Shown: positions 20,099 to 28,447 of the stretch, piece after piece
Position numbering within the stretch: position 1 is the stretch's first letter
Layout: each line of letters begins with the position of its first letter
NCBI RefSeq assembly: GCF_003026475.1
Contig: NZ_PYMC01000015.1
Span: 44,488-108,487 of the forward strand
Direction: 5' to 3'
DNA from: Photobacterium lipolyticum
Lineage (GTDB): Bacteria > Pseudomonadota > Gammaproteobacteria > Enterobacterales > Vibrionaceae
Length of the DNA: 64,000 nucleotides
Position numbers and translations under genes: made by a program
The notes under the pieces: model-generated
Database searches by the model: none
The model's input: only the letters and a program-made list of their open reading frames with translations
Told to the model about the DNA's origin: nothing

Positions 20099-20533
20099 TT
20101 AAATGTTCGGGCTATAGCTGTATTGTTGTTGTGGTTTTAACAGCTTATCCATCATTTGCTTTTGCTGCGCTAATAAACGGCCATTAGCATTGTTCAGCTC
20201 TTGGCACTGTAATGTCAGTTCATACAGTTGCTGCCATAATTGGCGGCCTTGCTGATTATATTGGCTTGGCAACGCAGCGAGTAAACGCTTCATTCCGGCA
20301 TCATCGGCCGTTACACCAAGTGCAACAAGATGCTCGCCGCGACGTTGAGCATGGCGATTTAATTGCTGCATCAGCTGCTGAAGTTCGGTGTTATGAGCTA
20401 ACAACGCCTTACTATCACGATTTTGTAATAGCAGTTGTTGATGCTTCAGTTGTTGGGCTAGCTGTTGATAGCTTTTCACATCCTGTGCCAGCTCAGTGAT
20501 AAGTGCTTTAACCAATTCAGCGTGAGTGGCCAT
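20099..20533 (-). CDS. flgN: Lateral flagellar chaperone FlgN
   Basis: A 144-residue helical, Gln-rich protein placed last in a flgA-flgM-flgN minus-strand run, the standard position of FlgN. FlgN is the export chaperone of the hook-filament junction proteins FlgK and FlgL. A strong AAAGGTAA precedes the ATG. Length is near that of the Salmonella protein (about 140). Identity leans on context and helical character. Confidence 0.85.
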   Translation of the reverse strand: MATHAELVKALITELAQDVKSYQQLAQQLKHQQLLLQNRDSKALLAHNTELQQLMQQLNRHAQRRGEHLVALGVTADDAGMKRLLAALPSQYNQQGRQLWQQLYELTLQCQELNNANGRLLAQQKQMMDKLLKPQQQYSYSPNI

Positions 20534-20570
20534 GTATTGTTACCTTTTTTTACGATGATATCGTGTGCTA

Positions 20571-20843
20571 CTATTTGTTGTCCTGGTAAAAGTCGAGCAT
20601 ACTGCCAGCCAGATCATCAAGGTTAATTGATACCTTTCCGGCAGTTAGCATTGCTTTCATTTCAGCCACTTTATTCATATCGACATCACTGGTTTTATCC
20701 ATTGACTCTTTTGCCGACTGTAGCGATTTCAACTCACTACTCAGTTCAACCTGCGCGATATTTGGAGTGTCAGGTTTTACTGTTTTGTTCGTCACTTCCG
20801 GTGGCAAAACCATCGGCTGCGAATGAGATATTTTTCCAATCAT
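20571..20843 (-). CDS. flgM: Anti-sigma28 factor FlgM (lateral)
   Basis: About 90 residues. The N-terminal half is disordered. The C-terminal half (from about Ala33: Gln-Val-Glu-Leu-Ser, then Val-Ala-Glu-Met-Lys and Ile-Asn-Leu-Asp-Asp-Leu-Ala) is the FlgM domain that binds and inhibits sigma28. It should hold LafS inactive until the hook is finished and FlgM is exported. ATG at 20843 is preferred; a GTG three codons earlier (20852) is also possible, and neither has a clear ribosome-binding site. Confidence 0.85.
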   Translation of the reverse strand: MIGKISHSQPMVLPPEVTNKTVKPDTPNIAQVELSSELKSLQSAKESMDKTSDVDMNKVAEMKAMLTAGKVSINLDDLAGSMLDFYQDNK

Positions 20844-20934
20844 AAGGTTCACATAAAACAGTCATTACGGTTATAGAGATAAGAGCGACCAGTAGCAGAA
20901 ACTCTTAAATACTTTTTCATCGGCACAGGTGGCA

Positions 20935-21699
20935 TCAGAACTGAGTTCTGACCTTTTGTGGCCCCACAACGGTGGCGTAGATTTCTTTTTGTGAAGACAG
21001 GTTACGTACCCGAATGGAATCACCCATCACCCCCGATTCTAAAGCCACCCCTTTCATTGTTGCATTCATCTTGCCAAATGTAGCCTCGATGAGTACCCCA
21101 TCATTTCGCTGAACTAATTCCGGCAGTTCGACCATTTTAGGGCTGATAATTTTACCGGCAACAATTTTTCGTCTGCTCGACAGCCCGGCAAGCGCTTCTT
21201 TGGTGGTGAAATACCCGTGGCGTAAATAGGCCACATCACTGCGTTTCAGACTGAGCATTGCAGGCGTAATTGTTTGGTGGCGATTGACGGTATTTTTCGC
21301 CACAACCAGTTGGCGATAAATCGCTACCTCTGCCTTTGCCCTGGCTTTCCAATAGGTTGGCAGCTGGCATTCCAATGTGACCGTTAATCGCCCTACGGGT
21401 TGCAGGGGATCACTTAACGATTGGCTCACCGGCGCATCACAAGCTGGAATGTCGGATAGTGGCTGCAAGACGATTGTGTAATCTCGACTGCCTAAAGTCG
21501 CAGCATAATGACGAACATTCTGTTCCAGATAATGCTTAACTGCGCGTTCGGTCTTGGCGGTTGTTTCGGTGACGTGATCAATGTGTCTGGTGGCGGCTTG
21601 CACTGCAGAGGTTGCACCAATTCCCCCTCCCGCCATCAAGGCCGCAATCAGTACCATTTCCGATCGGAAGTGGCCCTTCCGCTTTGTTGTTGATTGCAC
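20935..21699 (-). CDS. flgA: P-ring assembly chaperone FlgA (lateral)
   Basis: About 254 residues. A basic N-terminus and a hydrophobic, Ala/Gly-rich segment act as a signal peptide for export to the periplasm. The C-terminal SAF/FlgA domain includes the family pattern (Val-Val-Ala-Lys-Asn near the middle and Ile-Arg-Val-Arg-Asn-Leu-Ser-Ser near the end). FlgA assists FlgI polymerisation into the P-ring. The only start giving a full signal peptide is GTG at 21699. It is divergent from flgB. Confidence 0.88.
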   Translation of the reverse strand: MQSTTKRKGHFRSEMVLIAALMAGGGIGATSAVQAATRHIDHVTETTAKTERAVKHYLEQNVRHYAATLGSRDYTIVLQPLSDIPACDAPVSQSLSDPLQPVGRLTVTLECQLPTYWKARAKAEVAIYRQLVVAKNTVNRHQTITPAMLSLKRSDVAYLRHGYFTTKEALAGLSSRRKIVAGKIISPKMVELPELVQRNDGVLIEATFGKMNATMKGVALESGVMGDSIRVRNLSSQKEIYATVVGPQKVRTQF

Positions 21700-21742
21700 G
21701 TCTCTGTACCATTAAGTTGCTGATATAAATCAATTTAAATTT

Positions 21743-21757
21743 GGGCATGAATATTGC
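21743..21757 (+). promoter_or_regulatory. Sigma54 promoter of the flgB operon
   Basis: GGGCATGAATATTGC matches the sigma54 consensus TGGCACG-N4-TTGC at all positions but two, with the invariant GG and GC pairs ten bases apart. Transcription would begin near 21769. This excludes the upstream in-frame ATG at 21760 and supports the flgB start at 21799. It is the expected target of LafK. Confidence 0.8.
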
Positions 21758-21798
21758 TTATGAAGGGAAGGTTTCACCATCATAATGCGGTTTGTAGT

Positions 21799-22176
21799 AT
21801 GGCAATTAATTTTGAGCAAGCATTAGGGGTACACCCTAATACATTGGCGTTTCGAACACAACGCGCAAAAGTATTGGCAGGTAACCTCGCCAATGTAGAC
21901 ACCCCAAATTACAAAGCTCGTGATATTAGCTTCGAAGATGCGATGAGCCAAATTGCAGGTGAAGCAAGAGCAAAGCATCAGGCTCGCTACCGTTCGCAAG
22001 CGCCAAGTACTGAATTGCTATACCGCAATCCACAACAGCCTGCGCAAGATGGCAATACGGTCGAATTGGGTATTGAACAAGCAAAATTTGCCTCAAATGC
22101 CATGGCATTTGAAACCAGCATGAGTTTCTTGAATATGAAAATTAGCGGCTTAAAGCAGGCCATTAAAGGACAGTAA
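21799..22176 (+). CDS. flgB: Lateral flagellar proximal rod protein FlgB
   Basis: A 125-residue rod protein. The conserved rod/hook N-terminal pattern (Arg-Ala-Lys-Val-Leu-Ala-Gly-Asn-Leu-Ala-Asn-Val-Asp-Thr) is present. The start at 21799 (Met-Ala-Ile-Asn-Phe-Glu) fits the family and lies about 30 bases after the sigma54 start point; the frame itself opens further upstream at 21754. Its ribosome-binding site is weak. First gene of flgBCDEFGHIJKL. Confidence 0.92.
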   Translation: MAINFEQALGVHPNTLAFRTQRAKVLAGNLANVDTPNYKARDISFEDAMSQIAGEARAKHQARYRSQAPSTELLYRNPQQPAQDGNTVELGIEQAKFASNAMAFETSMSFLNMKISGLKQAIKGQ

Positions 22177-22181
22177 TTACG

Positions 22182-22601
22182 ATGTCATTTTCAACAATAT
22201 ACGACATTGCAGGTTCTGCGATGTCGGCTCAAACCATTCGCCTCAACACCGTAGCGAGTAACTTAGCCAATGCCGATGTTGTTTCTGGTTCGGATAAAAC
22301 GGGTTATCACGCCAAGCGGCCTGTTTTTTCAACCGTGATGACCGATATGGGCAGTCAGGTGCCCGGTGCGAAAGTACAGGTTGATGATGTCATTGAAAGT
22401 GCAGAACCACTACGTCGCCGTTATGAACCGAATCACCCTAAAGCGAATAACGACGGCTATGTGTTTTATTCCACCGTTAATGTAGTTGAAGAGATGGCAG
22501 ACATGATGGCCGCCGCACGTAACTTTGAAACCAACGTTGATGTAATGAGCCGGGCGCGCAGCATGCAACAAAGCATTTTACGTCTAGGCCAGACAAGTTA
22601 G
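22182..22601 (+). CDS. flgC: Lateral flagellar proximal rod protein FlgC
   Basis: A 139-residue rod protein of the FlgC family. The N-terminal motif (Ser-Ala-Met-Ser-Ala-Gln-Thr-Ile-Arg-Leu-Asn-Thr-Val-Ala-Ser-Asn-Leu-Ala-Asn-Ala) and a C-terminal helix ending in Arg-Leu-Gly-Gln are both typical. It begins five bases after flgB. Confidence 0.94.
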   Translation: MSFSTIYDIAGSAMSAQTIRLNTVASNLANADVVSGSDKTGYHAKRPVFSTVMTDMGSQVPGAKVQVDDVIESAEPLRRRYEPNHPKANNDGYVFYSTVNVVEEMADMMAAARNFETNVDVMSRARSMQQSILRLGQTS

Positions 22602-22610
22602 GAGCCGTAA

Positions 22611-23285
22611 ATGAGTTTGCCCCACGTTAATACCGTTAGCCAGTACAGCCATGGTTCGACTGACAATAATCGCCAGCAAGTGGCTGGTAATGGCATGAAT
22701 CCGACCAGCAATGAGTTTCTTACCATGATGGTGGCGCAGATCCAAAACCAGAATCCCCTTGAGCCTGCTGATGGAACGCAGTACCTCTCCCAGCTTGGCA
22801 TGATGTCGGCGGTGGAAAGTCTGGAAGGCGTCAAAACGGGCATGATGAACATGAACATCGGCATTACTAACCTTGAAATGCTTCAAGCCACCAATTTAGT
22901 GGGCAAGAAAGTATTGATGGAAGCAAACCAAGAGGTGGATGTTTCCGAAGGTCAGGTAATTGATGGCCGTGTGCAATTTGATCAGCCGGCAGATACCGCC
23001 AAAGTCATGGTTTATGGCGAAGACGGCAACGTGGTTGATGAAATTAAATTGGGGCCACAGGCTACTGGTATGGCTGAATTTAAGATTGATGGCGACAAGC
23101 TGGGAAAGGGTACCTACACCTTTGAAGTGGTTGCTGAGCAGGGCGATAGCGCCTGGACCCAGAAAATGATGATTGCTGCCGACGTTGAATCGGTCAACAT
23201 CCCTTCTGATGGTGGCACGATCATGCTGAGCTTAAAAGGCCTTGGCAAGATGTCTATGTTCGATATGCGTGAAATCACAGCTTAA
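22611..23285 (+). CDS. flgD: Lateral flagellar hook cap FlgD
   Basis: A 224-residue hook-capping protein, close to the family length. The conserved N-terminal export/cap segment (Glu-Phe-Leu-Thr-Met-Met-Val-Ala-Gln-Ile-Gln-Asn-Gln-Asn-Pro-Leu-Glu-Pro) is intact, followed by the FlgD Ig-like and tudor-like domains. It sits at the growing hook tip and is replaced by FlgK. Confidence 0.94.
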   Translation: MSLPHVNTVSQYSHGSTDNNRQQVAGNGMNPTSNEFLTMMVAQIQNQNPLEPADGTQYLSQLGMMSAVESLEGVKTGMMNMNIGITNLEMLQATNLVGKKVLMEANQEVDVSEGQVIDGRVQFDQPADTAKVMVYGEDGNVVDEIKLGPQATGMAEFKIDGDKLGKGTYTFEVVAEQGDSAWTQKMMIAADVESVNIPSDGGTIMLSLKGLGKMSMFDMREITA

Positions 23286-23328
23286 AACCATTTAAGAAAT
23301 CAAAACAATTCAAAAAGGTACAACGGTT

Positions 23329-24531
23329 ATGTCTATGAATATCGGTATGAGTGGTCTGATAGCGACCTCTGAACAAATGAACTCTATCAGCCATAATATC
23401 GCCAACGTTGGTACGGCCGGTTATAAATCGTCACGTACTGAGTTCCAGGATATCTATGCGCCTGAGTTTGGTGGCGGTGAGATGAACGGTGTGGAAGTTG
23501 CTGCTGTTCGTCAGAGTTTCAAAAACGGTACCACCACACCGACAGGCCGTAACGGTGACTTGGCCATTAACGGTGAAGGTTTCTTCATGGTTGAAAGTAA
23601 TGGCCAGGATATGTATACCCGTAACGGTGTGTTTAACCTTGATAAGAATGGCTACCTGGTCACCAGTGACGGCAGCCGCCTGCAAGGTTATGGCGTGACC
23701 GACAGTGGTCAAATTCAAACCGGCAGTATTACCGATCTGGCGGTTGCGACGGGGGAAATGCCGGCGCGAAGTTCAACCAAAGTGAATATGGGGGTGAATT
23801 TAGATGCGAACTCTCCCGCGATTGATCCGGCACAAAAGATATTTGATCCGGAAGACCCATCGACGTTTACCTCAAGTGCAACCACTACCGTGTATGACTC
23901 CTTAGGCGCCGAGCATGAAGTGACGCAGTATTACGTTAAGACCGCTGATAACGCGTGGAATGTTAACTATGTTGTTGACGGTGATAAGGCGAGCGCTCAG
24001 AAAACGACATTGGCCTTTGATGCTAACGGTAAGCTAACGTCGTCGAATAATTTTGATTTAACATTCACCCCCAAAAATGGTTCAGCTCAACAGACCATTC
24101 AGTTTGATGTGGAAGAAACCACCCAGTTCGGCAGCGAATTCTCAATTGCTAAAAACAGCCAGGATGGTCACGCGCCGGGCCAGGTTGCGGGGTGGTATTT
24201 CGAGGCTGATGGTCGCGTATATGCCCGTTATTCTAACGGCCAGACCAAGGTGCAGGGTCAGGTTGCCCTTGCCCGATTCCCTAACCAGGAAGGTTTGCAG
24301 CAGGCCGGTAATACCCGCTGGACCCAAACTTTCTCTTCAGGTTCTGCGCTTGTGGGTGCAGCCGGTACCGGTCAGCTTGGCGATGTTCGTACCGGTATGT
24401 ATGAAAACTCGAACGTTGACCTGAGCAGTGAAATGGTCAATTTGATGTCGGCACAAAGTAACTATCAGGCAAATGCCAAGACCATCAAAGTGGCTCAGGA
24501 AATGACTCAAATTCTGTTCCAGAACCTGTAA
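23329..24531 (+). CDS. flgE: Lateral flagellar hook protein FlgE
   Basis: A 400-residue hook subunit, matching the usual length of about 400. The rod/hook N-terminal motif (SHNIANVGTAGYKSSRTEFQ) and the C-terminal helix (Ser-Asn-Tyr-Gln-Ala-Asn-Ala-Lys-Thr) are intact. The hook is the universal joint; its length is set by FliK and FlhB. Confidence 0.95.
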   Translation: MSMNIGMSGLIATSEQMNSISHNIANVGTAGYKSSRTEFQDIYAPEFGGGEMNGVEVAAVRQSFKNGTTTPTGRNGDLAINGEGFFMVESNGQDMYTRNGVFNLDKNGYLVTSDGSRLQGYGVTDSGQIQTGSITDLAVATGEMPARSSTKVNMGVNLDANSPAIDPAQKIFDPEDPSTFTSSATTTVYDSLGAEHEVTQYYVKTADNAWNVNYVVDGDKASAQKTTLAFDANGKLTSSNNFDLTFTPKNGSAQQTIQFDVEETTQFGSEFSIAKNSQDGHAPGQVAGWYFEADGRVYARYSNGQTKVQGQVALARFPNQEGLQQAGNTRWTQTFSSGSALVGAAGTGQLGDVRTGMYENSNVDLSSEMVNLMSAQSNYQANAKTIKVAQEMTQILFQNL

Positions 24532-24545
24532 CCGGAGCCTAGCAG

Positions 24546-25277
24546 ATGGATAAGATGTTATTTACTGCCATGTCGGGTGCGAGCCGCGTAATGATGGCGC
24601 AGCAGGTGCATGCCAATAATCTTGCTAACGTCAATACTTCGGGGTTCCGTGCCGATATTGAACAAGCTGAAAGTGTGGCAGTAAAAGGTAACGGTTTTGA
24701 GAGCCGGACTTTGGTCGCCGCACGGGCGGGTGGTACCGACTTTTCAAATGGCGCCTTACAGCATACTGATAATCCGTTTGATATAGCGATTCGCGGTGAC
24801 GGCTTTTTTGCGGTTGAAGCCGGAGACAATGACGAAGCTTATACCCGTGCCGGTAACTTCCACTTAGATGCGGAAGGCACATTGATGCTGGGTGACCGCC
24901 CTGTCATGGGCACAGGCGGCCCAATTGTGATCCCTGAATATCAACAGTTAGATATCGGGGCCGATGGCACGATTTCTATCGTGCCATCGGGCAGCAGCCT
25001 GGTTCAGGAAGTGGGTCAGTTAAAGCTGGTGAAGCCCGATTTGGCCAGCTTGCGTAAAAGCGAAGATGGCTTGTTCCGAGTTGCAGGGCAGGGTGGTCAG
25101 GCCGACGCTGATGAGAACGTGACCGTCACCTCAGGTTACATTGAAACCAGTAACGTCAATGCGGTTGAATCAATGATCAACAACATGTCGTTGGCCCGAG
25201 ATTTTGAGTTTCAAATAAAAATGATGAAAACCGCGGAAGATTTAGCGACCGCAGGCAACCGAATCGTTCGCGGCTAA
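24546..25277 (+). CDS. flgF: Lateral flagellar proximal rod protein FlgF
   Basis: A 243-residue rod protein with the shared rod/hook ends: Asn-Asn-Leu-Ala-Asn-Val-Asn-Thr-Ser-Gly-Phe near the start and Arg-Asp-Phe-Glu-Phe-Gln near the end. Slightly shorter than the 251 residues of Salmonella FlgF. Place between flgE and flgG separates it from its close paralogue FlgG. Confidence 0.92.
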   Translation: MDKMLFTAMSGASRVMMAQQVHANNLANVNTSGFRADIEQAESVAVKGNGFESRTLVAARAGGTDFSNGALQHTDNPFDIAIRGDGFFAVEAGDNDEAYTRAGNFHLDAEGTLMLGDRPVMGTGGPIVIPEYQQLDIGADGTISIVPSGSSLVQEVGQLKLVKPDLASLRKSEDGLFRVAGQGGQADADENVTVTSGYIETSNVNAVESMINNMSLARDFEFQIKMMKTAEDLATAGNRIVRG

Positions 25278-25307
25278 CCAAAGTGTACGCGGTAGCTAAT
25301 TCATCTC

Positions 25308-25337
25308 CGTTGATAGAACAGTACGTCGATAGAACAG
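25308..25337 (+). repeat. Two-copy 16-bp-period direct repeat upstream of flgG
   Basis: CGTTGATAGAACAG (25308-25321) is repeated as CGTCGATAGAACAG (25324-25337), differing at one base, in the 81-base gap between flgF and flgG. It could be a small duplication or a paired binding site just before the flgG ribosome-binding site. No known factor is recognised. Confidence 0.6.
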
Positions 25338-25358
25338 CTTTTTTCAGGAGTAATACAC

Positions 25359-26144
25359 ATGCACGCAGCTCTATGGGTCAGTAAAACGGGTCTGGCGGCA
25401 CAAGATACCCAAATGCAGGTCATTTCAAATAACCTGGCAAACGTCAATACTGTGGGCTTTAAACAAGATCGCGCGGTATTTGAAGATCTGTTTTATCAAA
25501 TGAAAAAACAGCCGGGTGCAATGACCGATCAGCAAAATGAAAACCCGGGCGGCCTTCAGTTAGGTAACGGTGTACGCACCATAGGCACTCAAAAGCTGAT
25601 GAAAACGGGGGCTTACCAAAATACGGAGCAACCCACCGATTTAGCGGTGCTGGGTTCTGGCTTTTTCCAGATTGAGCTGGCTGACGGTAATACCGGTTAT
25701 ACCCGTAATGGCCAGTTCCATCGCAATTCAGAAGGTATGATGGTGACGGCTGCGGGTTTACCGTTAATGCCAAACATCGAGATCCCGGAAAATGCCACCA
25801 ACTTCAGTGTCGGTACCGATGGTATGGTCACTATATCTACGGCTGATGATCCGCAGCCGCAGGAAATCGGTCAGATCACCCTGGCGAACTTTGCCAACCC
25901 TGCCGGCTTGCAGTCGTTAGGCGGTAACTTGTTTAAAGAGACCGGCGCATCGGGCGCACCGATTGAAGGTGTCGGTGGTGAAGATGGGTTGGGTCAAATT
26001 AGTCAGTTTAGCCTGGAAGGTTCAAACGTTAATGTTGTCGAAGAAATGGTCAATATGATCACTACCCAACGTGCGTATGAAATGAATGCCAAAGTGGTCT
26101 CAAGTGCCGATCAAATGCTGAAATTTGTCAGCCAGTCAATGTGA
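25359..26144 (+). CDS. flgG: Lateral flagellar distal rod protein FlgG
   Basis: A 261-residue distal rod protein, exactly the family length. The N-terminal signature (Ser-Asn-Asn-Leu-Ala-Asn-Val-Asn-Thr-Val-Gly-Phe-Lys) and C-terminal helix (Thr-Thr-Gln-Arg-Ala-Tyr-Glu-Met-Asn-Ala-Lys) are typical. A clear AGGAGT ribosome-binding site precedes the start. Confidence 0.96.
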   Translation: MHAALWVSKTGLAAQDTQMQVISNNLANVNTVGFKQDRAVFEDLFYQMKKQPGAMTDQQNENPGGLQLGNGVRTIGTQKLMKTGAYQNTEQPTDLAVLGSGFFQIELADGNTGYTRNGQFHRNSEGMMVTAAGLPLMPNIEIPENATNFSVGTDGMVTISTADDPQPQEIGQITLANFANPAGLQSLGGNLFKETGASGAPIEGVGGEDGLGQISQFSLEGSNVNVVEEMVNMITTQRAYEMNAKVVSSADQMLKFVSQSM

Positions 26145-26154
26145 GTATAGCGGC

Positions 26155-26814
26155 ATGTTACGCGTTATTTTTTTACTGGGCACTCTCTTTCTGACCGGTT
26201 GTGCGCCGGTGTCAAGCTTGGTTGATGTTCAGCCGGAAGAGAATGTGCCGGATATGGAGTTCCCTAAAGTTACCGTCGATCCCGATGGTAGCCTGTTCAG
26301 TGCCAACTACGGTATGGCGCTGTTCCAGGATCGCCGGGCCTTTCGTATCGGCGATATCTTAACGGTTGAGCTGGCAGAGCAGACTCGCTCCAGTAAGAAA
26401 GCGGGTACCAGTTACGGTAAAGACAGTAATGTCGGGATTGCCGCGCCATTGTTTGCCGGGAAACTACAACCGAAAGGGGAATTTACCCTTGATGCTGAGC
26501 GAGACTTTAAAGGGTCTTCATCCAGCTCACAGCAAAACTCACTGTCGGGCAGTATCACCGTAATGGTGGCGGAAGTGTTGCCTAATGGGGTGCTGCGAAT
26601 TCGTGGTGAAAAGTGGCTGAAGCTCAACCAGGGCGATGAGTATATCCGCTTGTCAGGTCTGGTACGGGTTGACGATATCGACGGTACCAACCGTGTATCT
26701 TCCCAGCGCTTGGGTGATGCCCGGATTACCTATTCTGGCCGGGGGGCGCTCGCAGATGCGAATGAAGCTGGCTGGTTGTCCCGATTCTTTAACAGCTCTT
26801 GGTTCCCAATCTAA
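26155..26814 (+). CDS. flgH: Lateral flagellar L-ring lipoprotein FlgH
   Basis: A 219-residue outer-membrane lipoprotein. The signal peptide ends in the lipobox Leu-Thr-Gly-Cys, with the acylated Cys at about position 15. FlgH builds the L-ring bushing in the outer membrane. The start is set at 26155; a longer frame opens at 26125 inside flgG but would spoil the signal peptide. The stop overlaps the flgI start by one base. Confidence 0.93.
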   Translation: MLRVIFLLGTLFLTGCAPVSSLVDVQPEENVPDMEFPKVTVDPDGSLFSANYGMALFQDRRAFRIGDILTVELAEQTRSSKKAGTSYGKDSNVGIAAPLFAGKLQPKGEFTLDAERDFKGSSSSSQQNSLSGSITVMVAEVLPNGVLRIRGEKWLKLNQGDEYIRLSGLVRVDDIDGTNRVSSQRLGDARITYSGRGALADANEAGWLSRFFNSSWFPI

Positions 26815-27923
26815 TGGTTATAAAAAAATACCTTATTGGTTTGCTCCTTATTCTGTGTCCGATATCACTTCAGGCCCAACCGTTGTTGAGTGTGGTTGAT
26901 ATTCAGGGGATCCGTGAGAACCAACTCGTCGGTTACGGCTTGGTTGTGGGCTTAAGTGGTACGGGTGACAAAAGCCAGACCAAATTTACCTCGCAGTCGG
27001 TTAAAAACATGCTGAGCCAGTTTGGTGTTCAGTTACCGGCCAATACCGATCCAAAATTGAAGAACGTCGCAGCGGTGGCGGTTAATGCCACCATTCCGGC
27101 TCTTGCCAGTAAAGGCCAGTCGCTGGATATCACGGTGTCATCGATTGGCGATGCGAAAAGCCTGCGTGGCGGTACCTTGCTGCTGACGCCGTTAAAAGGG
27201 GCCGATGGTCAGATCTATGCCGTTGCACAAGGTAACTTAGTGGTCGGTGGTGTGGTCGCGCAAGGCAGCAGTGGCAGTGGTATCACCATTAATATTCCCA
27301 CCGCGGGCTTAATTCCCAACGGCGGTATTATTGAGCGTGAAATTCCATCCTCGTTTTTGACGTCTTCTACTGTTGTTCTTAATTTGAAGAAACCCGGGTT
27401 TAACACCGCCCGGAATATTGAAAAAGAGATCAACAAAGTTTTTGGTCCCGATGTCGCATTGGCGCAAAGCCATGCCCGCATTAATGTGCGTGCCCCGCAT
27501 GATCCGAGTCAGCGTGTTACTTTCTTGGCGATGCTTGAAAATTTAGACATTGAAACCGGCCCTCGTCCGGCACGGGTGGTGTTTAATGCCCGCACCGGCA
27601 CCATCGTGGTGGGTAAGAATGTCAGAGTACATACCGCAGCAGTAAGCCACGGCAACCTGACCGTGAGTGTGGTGGAAAAATCCAATGTAAGCCAGCCTAA
27701 TGCCTTTGCCCAGGGTAATACCACGGTGACACCTGAATCTGATGTGTCGATTGATCAAGAGCGCGGCAAAGTATTTATCTGGCCTGACAGTGACGAAGGT
27801 ACCGCTCTGCAAACTATTGTTGATGCTGTCAATAGTCTTGGCGCTACCCCCAATGATCTCATGGCCATTCTGATTGCATTAGATGAAGCCGGAGCATTAG
27901 ACGGTGAGCTGGTGGTGCTGTAA
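26814..27923 (+). CDS. flgI: Lateral flagellar P-ring protein FlgI
   Basis: A 369-residue periplasmic P-ring subunit. A signal peptide (Lys-Lys-Tyr, hydrophobic core, cleavage near Gln-Ala) is followed by the conserved FlgI opening ([15 protein letters not shown]). The start at 26814 overlaps the flgH stop (TAATG), and the flgI stop in turn overlaps flgJ by one base. FlgA is its assembly chaperone. Confidence 0.95.
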   Translation: MVIKKYLIGLLLILCPISLQAQPLLSVVDIQGIRENQLVGYGLVVGLSGTGDKSQTKFTSQSVKNMLSQFGVQLPANTDPKLKNVAAVAVNATIPALASKGQSLDITVSSIGDAKSLRGGTLLLTPLKGADGQIYAVAQGNLVVGGVVAQGSSGSGITINIPTAGLIPNGGIIEREIPSSFLTSSTVVLNLKKPGFNTARNIEKEINKVFGPDVALAQSHARINVRAPHDPSQRVTFLAMLENLDIETGPRPARVVFNARTGTIVVGKNVRVHTAAVSHGNLTVSVVEKSNVSQPNAFAQGNTTVTPESDVSIDQERGKVFIWPDSDEGTALQTIVDAVNSLGATPNDLMAILIALDEAGALDGELVVL

Positions 27924-28447
27924 TGAAAATTATTGATAATGACAATAACCCCGCGCTGTATAACGACTTAACCAGTATTCAGAACATCAAAGCCAATACG
28001 GATAAGCAAGAAGCGCTAGAGCAGGCGGCAGGGCAGTTTGAAGCGGTGTTTTTACAGACGGTGTTGAAGCACATGCGTCAGGCATCGGATGCGATGCAAG
28101 ATGAAGAAGACGGGGTGTTTAACAGCCGTCAGCAGAAGTTCTACCGTTCGATGCACGACAGCCAGATTGCGGTTGAAATGAGCCACAAGCAAAGCTTGGG
28201 TATTGCCGATATGCTGGTCAAGCAACTTGGCCAGCATGAGGCATTTAAGCCACAGCAACAACTGGTCGCTGTTAATCAACAGGGTGAGGCGATGCCTTCT
28301 GGCTCGAATTTACCTTCGGGTGCGGTGAGTCCGGTATTCAATGAAACCGATCGCCCCTACAGCAAGGCATTACAGCCGCATTGGTGGCATGACAGTACGC
28401 CCTTGTCTGTGCAACTTAATAACCATTTTGATGACGAAGAACTATGA
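27923..28447 (+). CDS. flgJ: Lateral flagellar rod scaffold FlgJ without muramidase domain
   Basis: A 174-residue FlgJ. Only the N-terminal rod-binding domain is present (Ala-Ala-Gly-Gln-Phe-Glu-Ala-Val-Phe-Leu-Gln, about residues 35-110), followed by a Pro/Ser-rich tail. The C-terminal glucosaminidase domain of the 313-residue enterobacterial FlgJ, which opens the peptidoglycan, is absent. The gene runs into flgK with a four-base overlap, so the lack is not a visible frameshift. A separate lytic enzyme must act for this rod. Confidence 0.9.
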   Translation: MKIIDNDNNPALYNDLTSIQNIKANTDKQEALEQAAGQFEAVFLQTVLKHMRQASDAMQDEEDGVFNSRQQKFYRSMHDSQIAVEMSHKQSLGIADMLVKQLGQHEAFKPQQQLVAVNQQGEAMPSGSNLPSGAVSPVFNETDRPYSKALQPHWWHDSTPLSVQLNNHFDDEEL

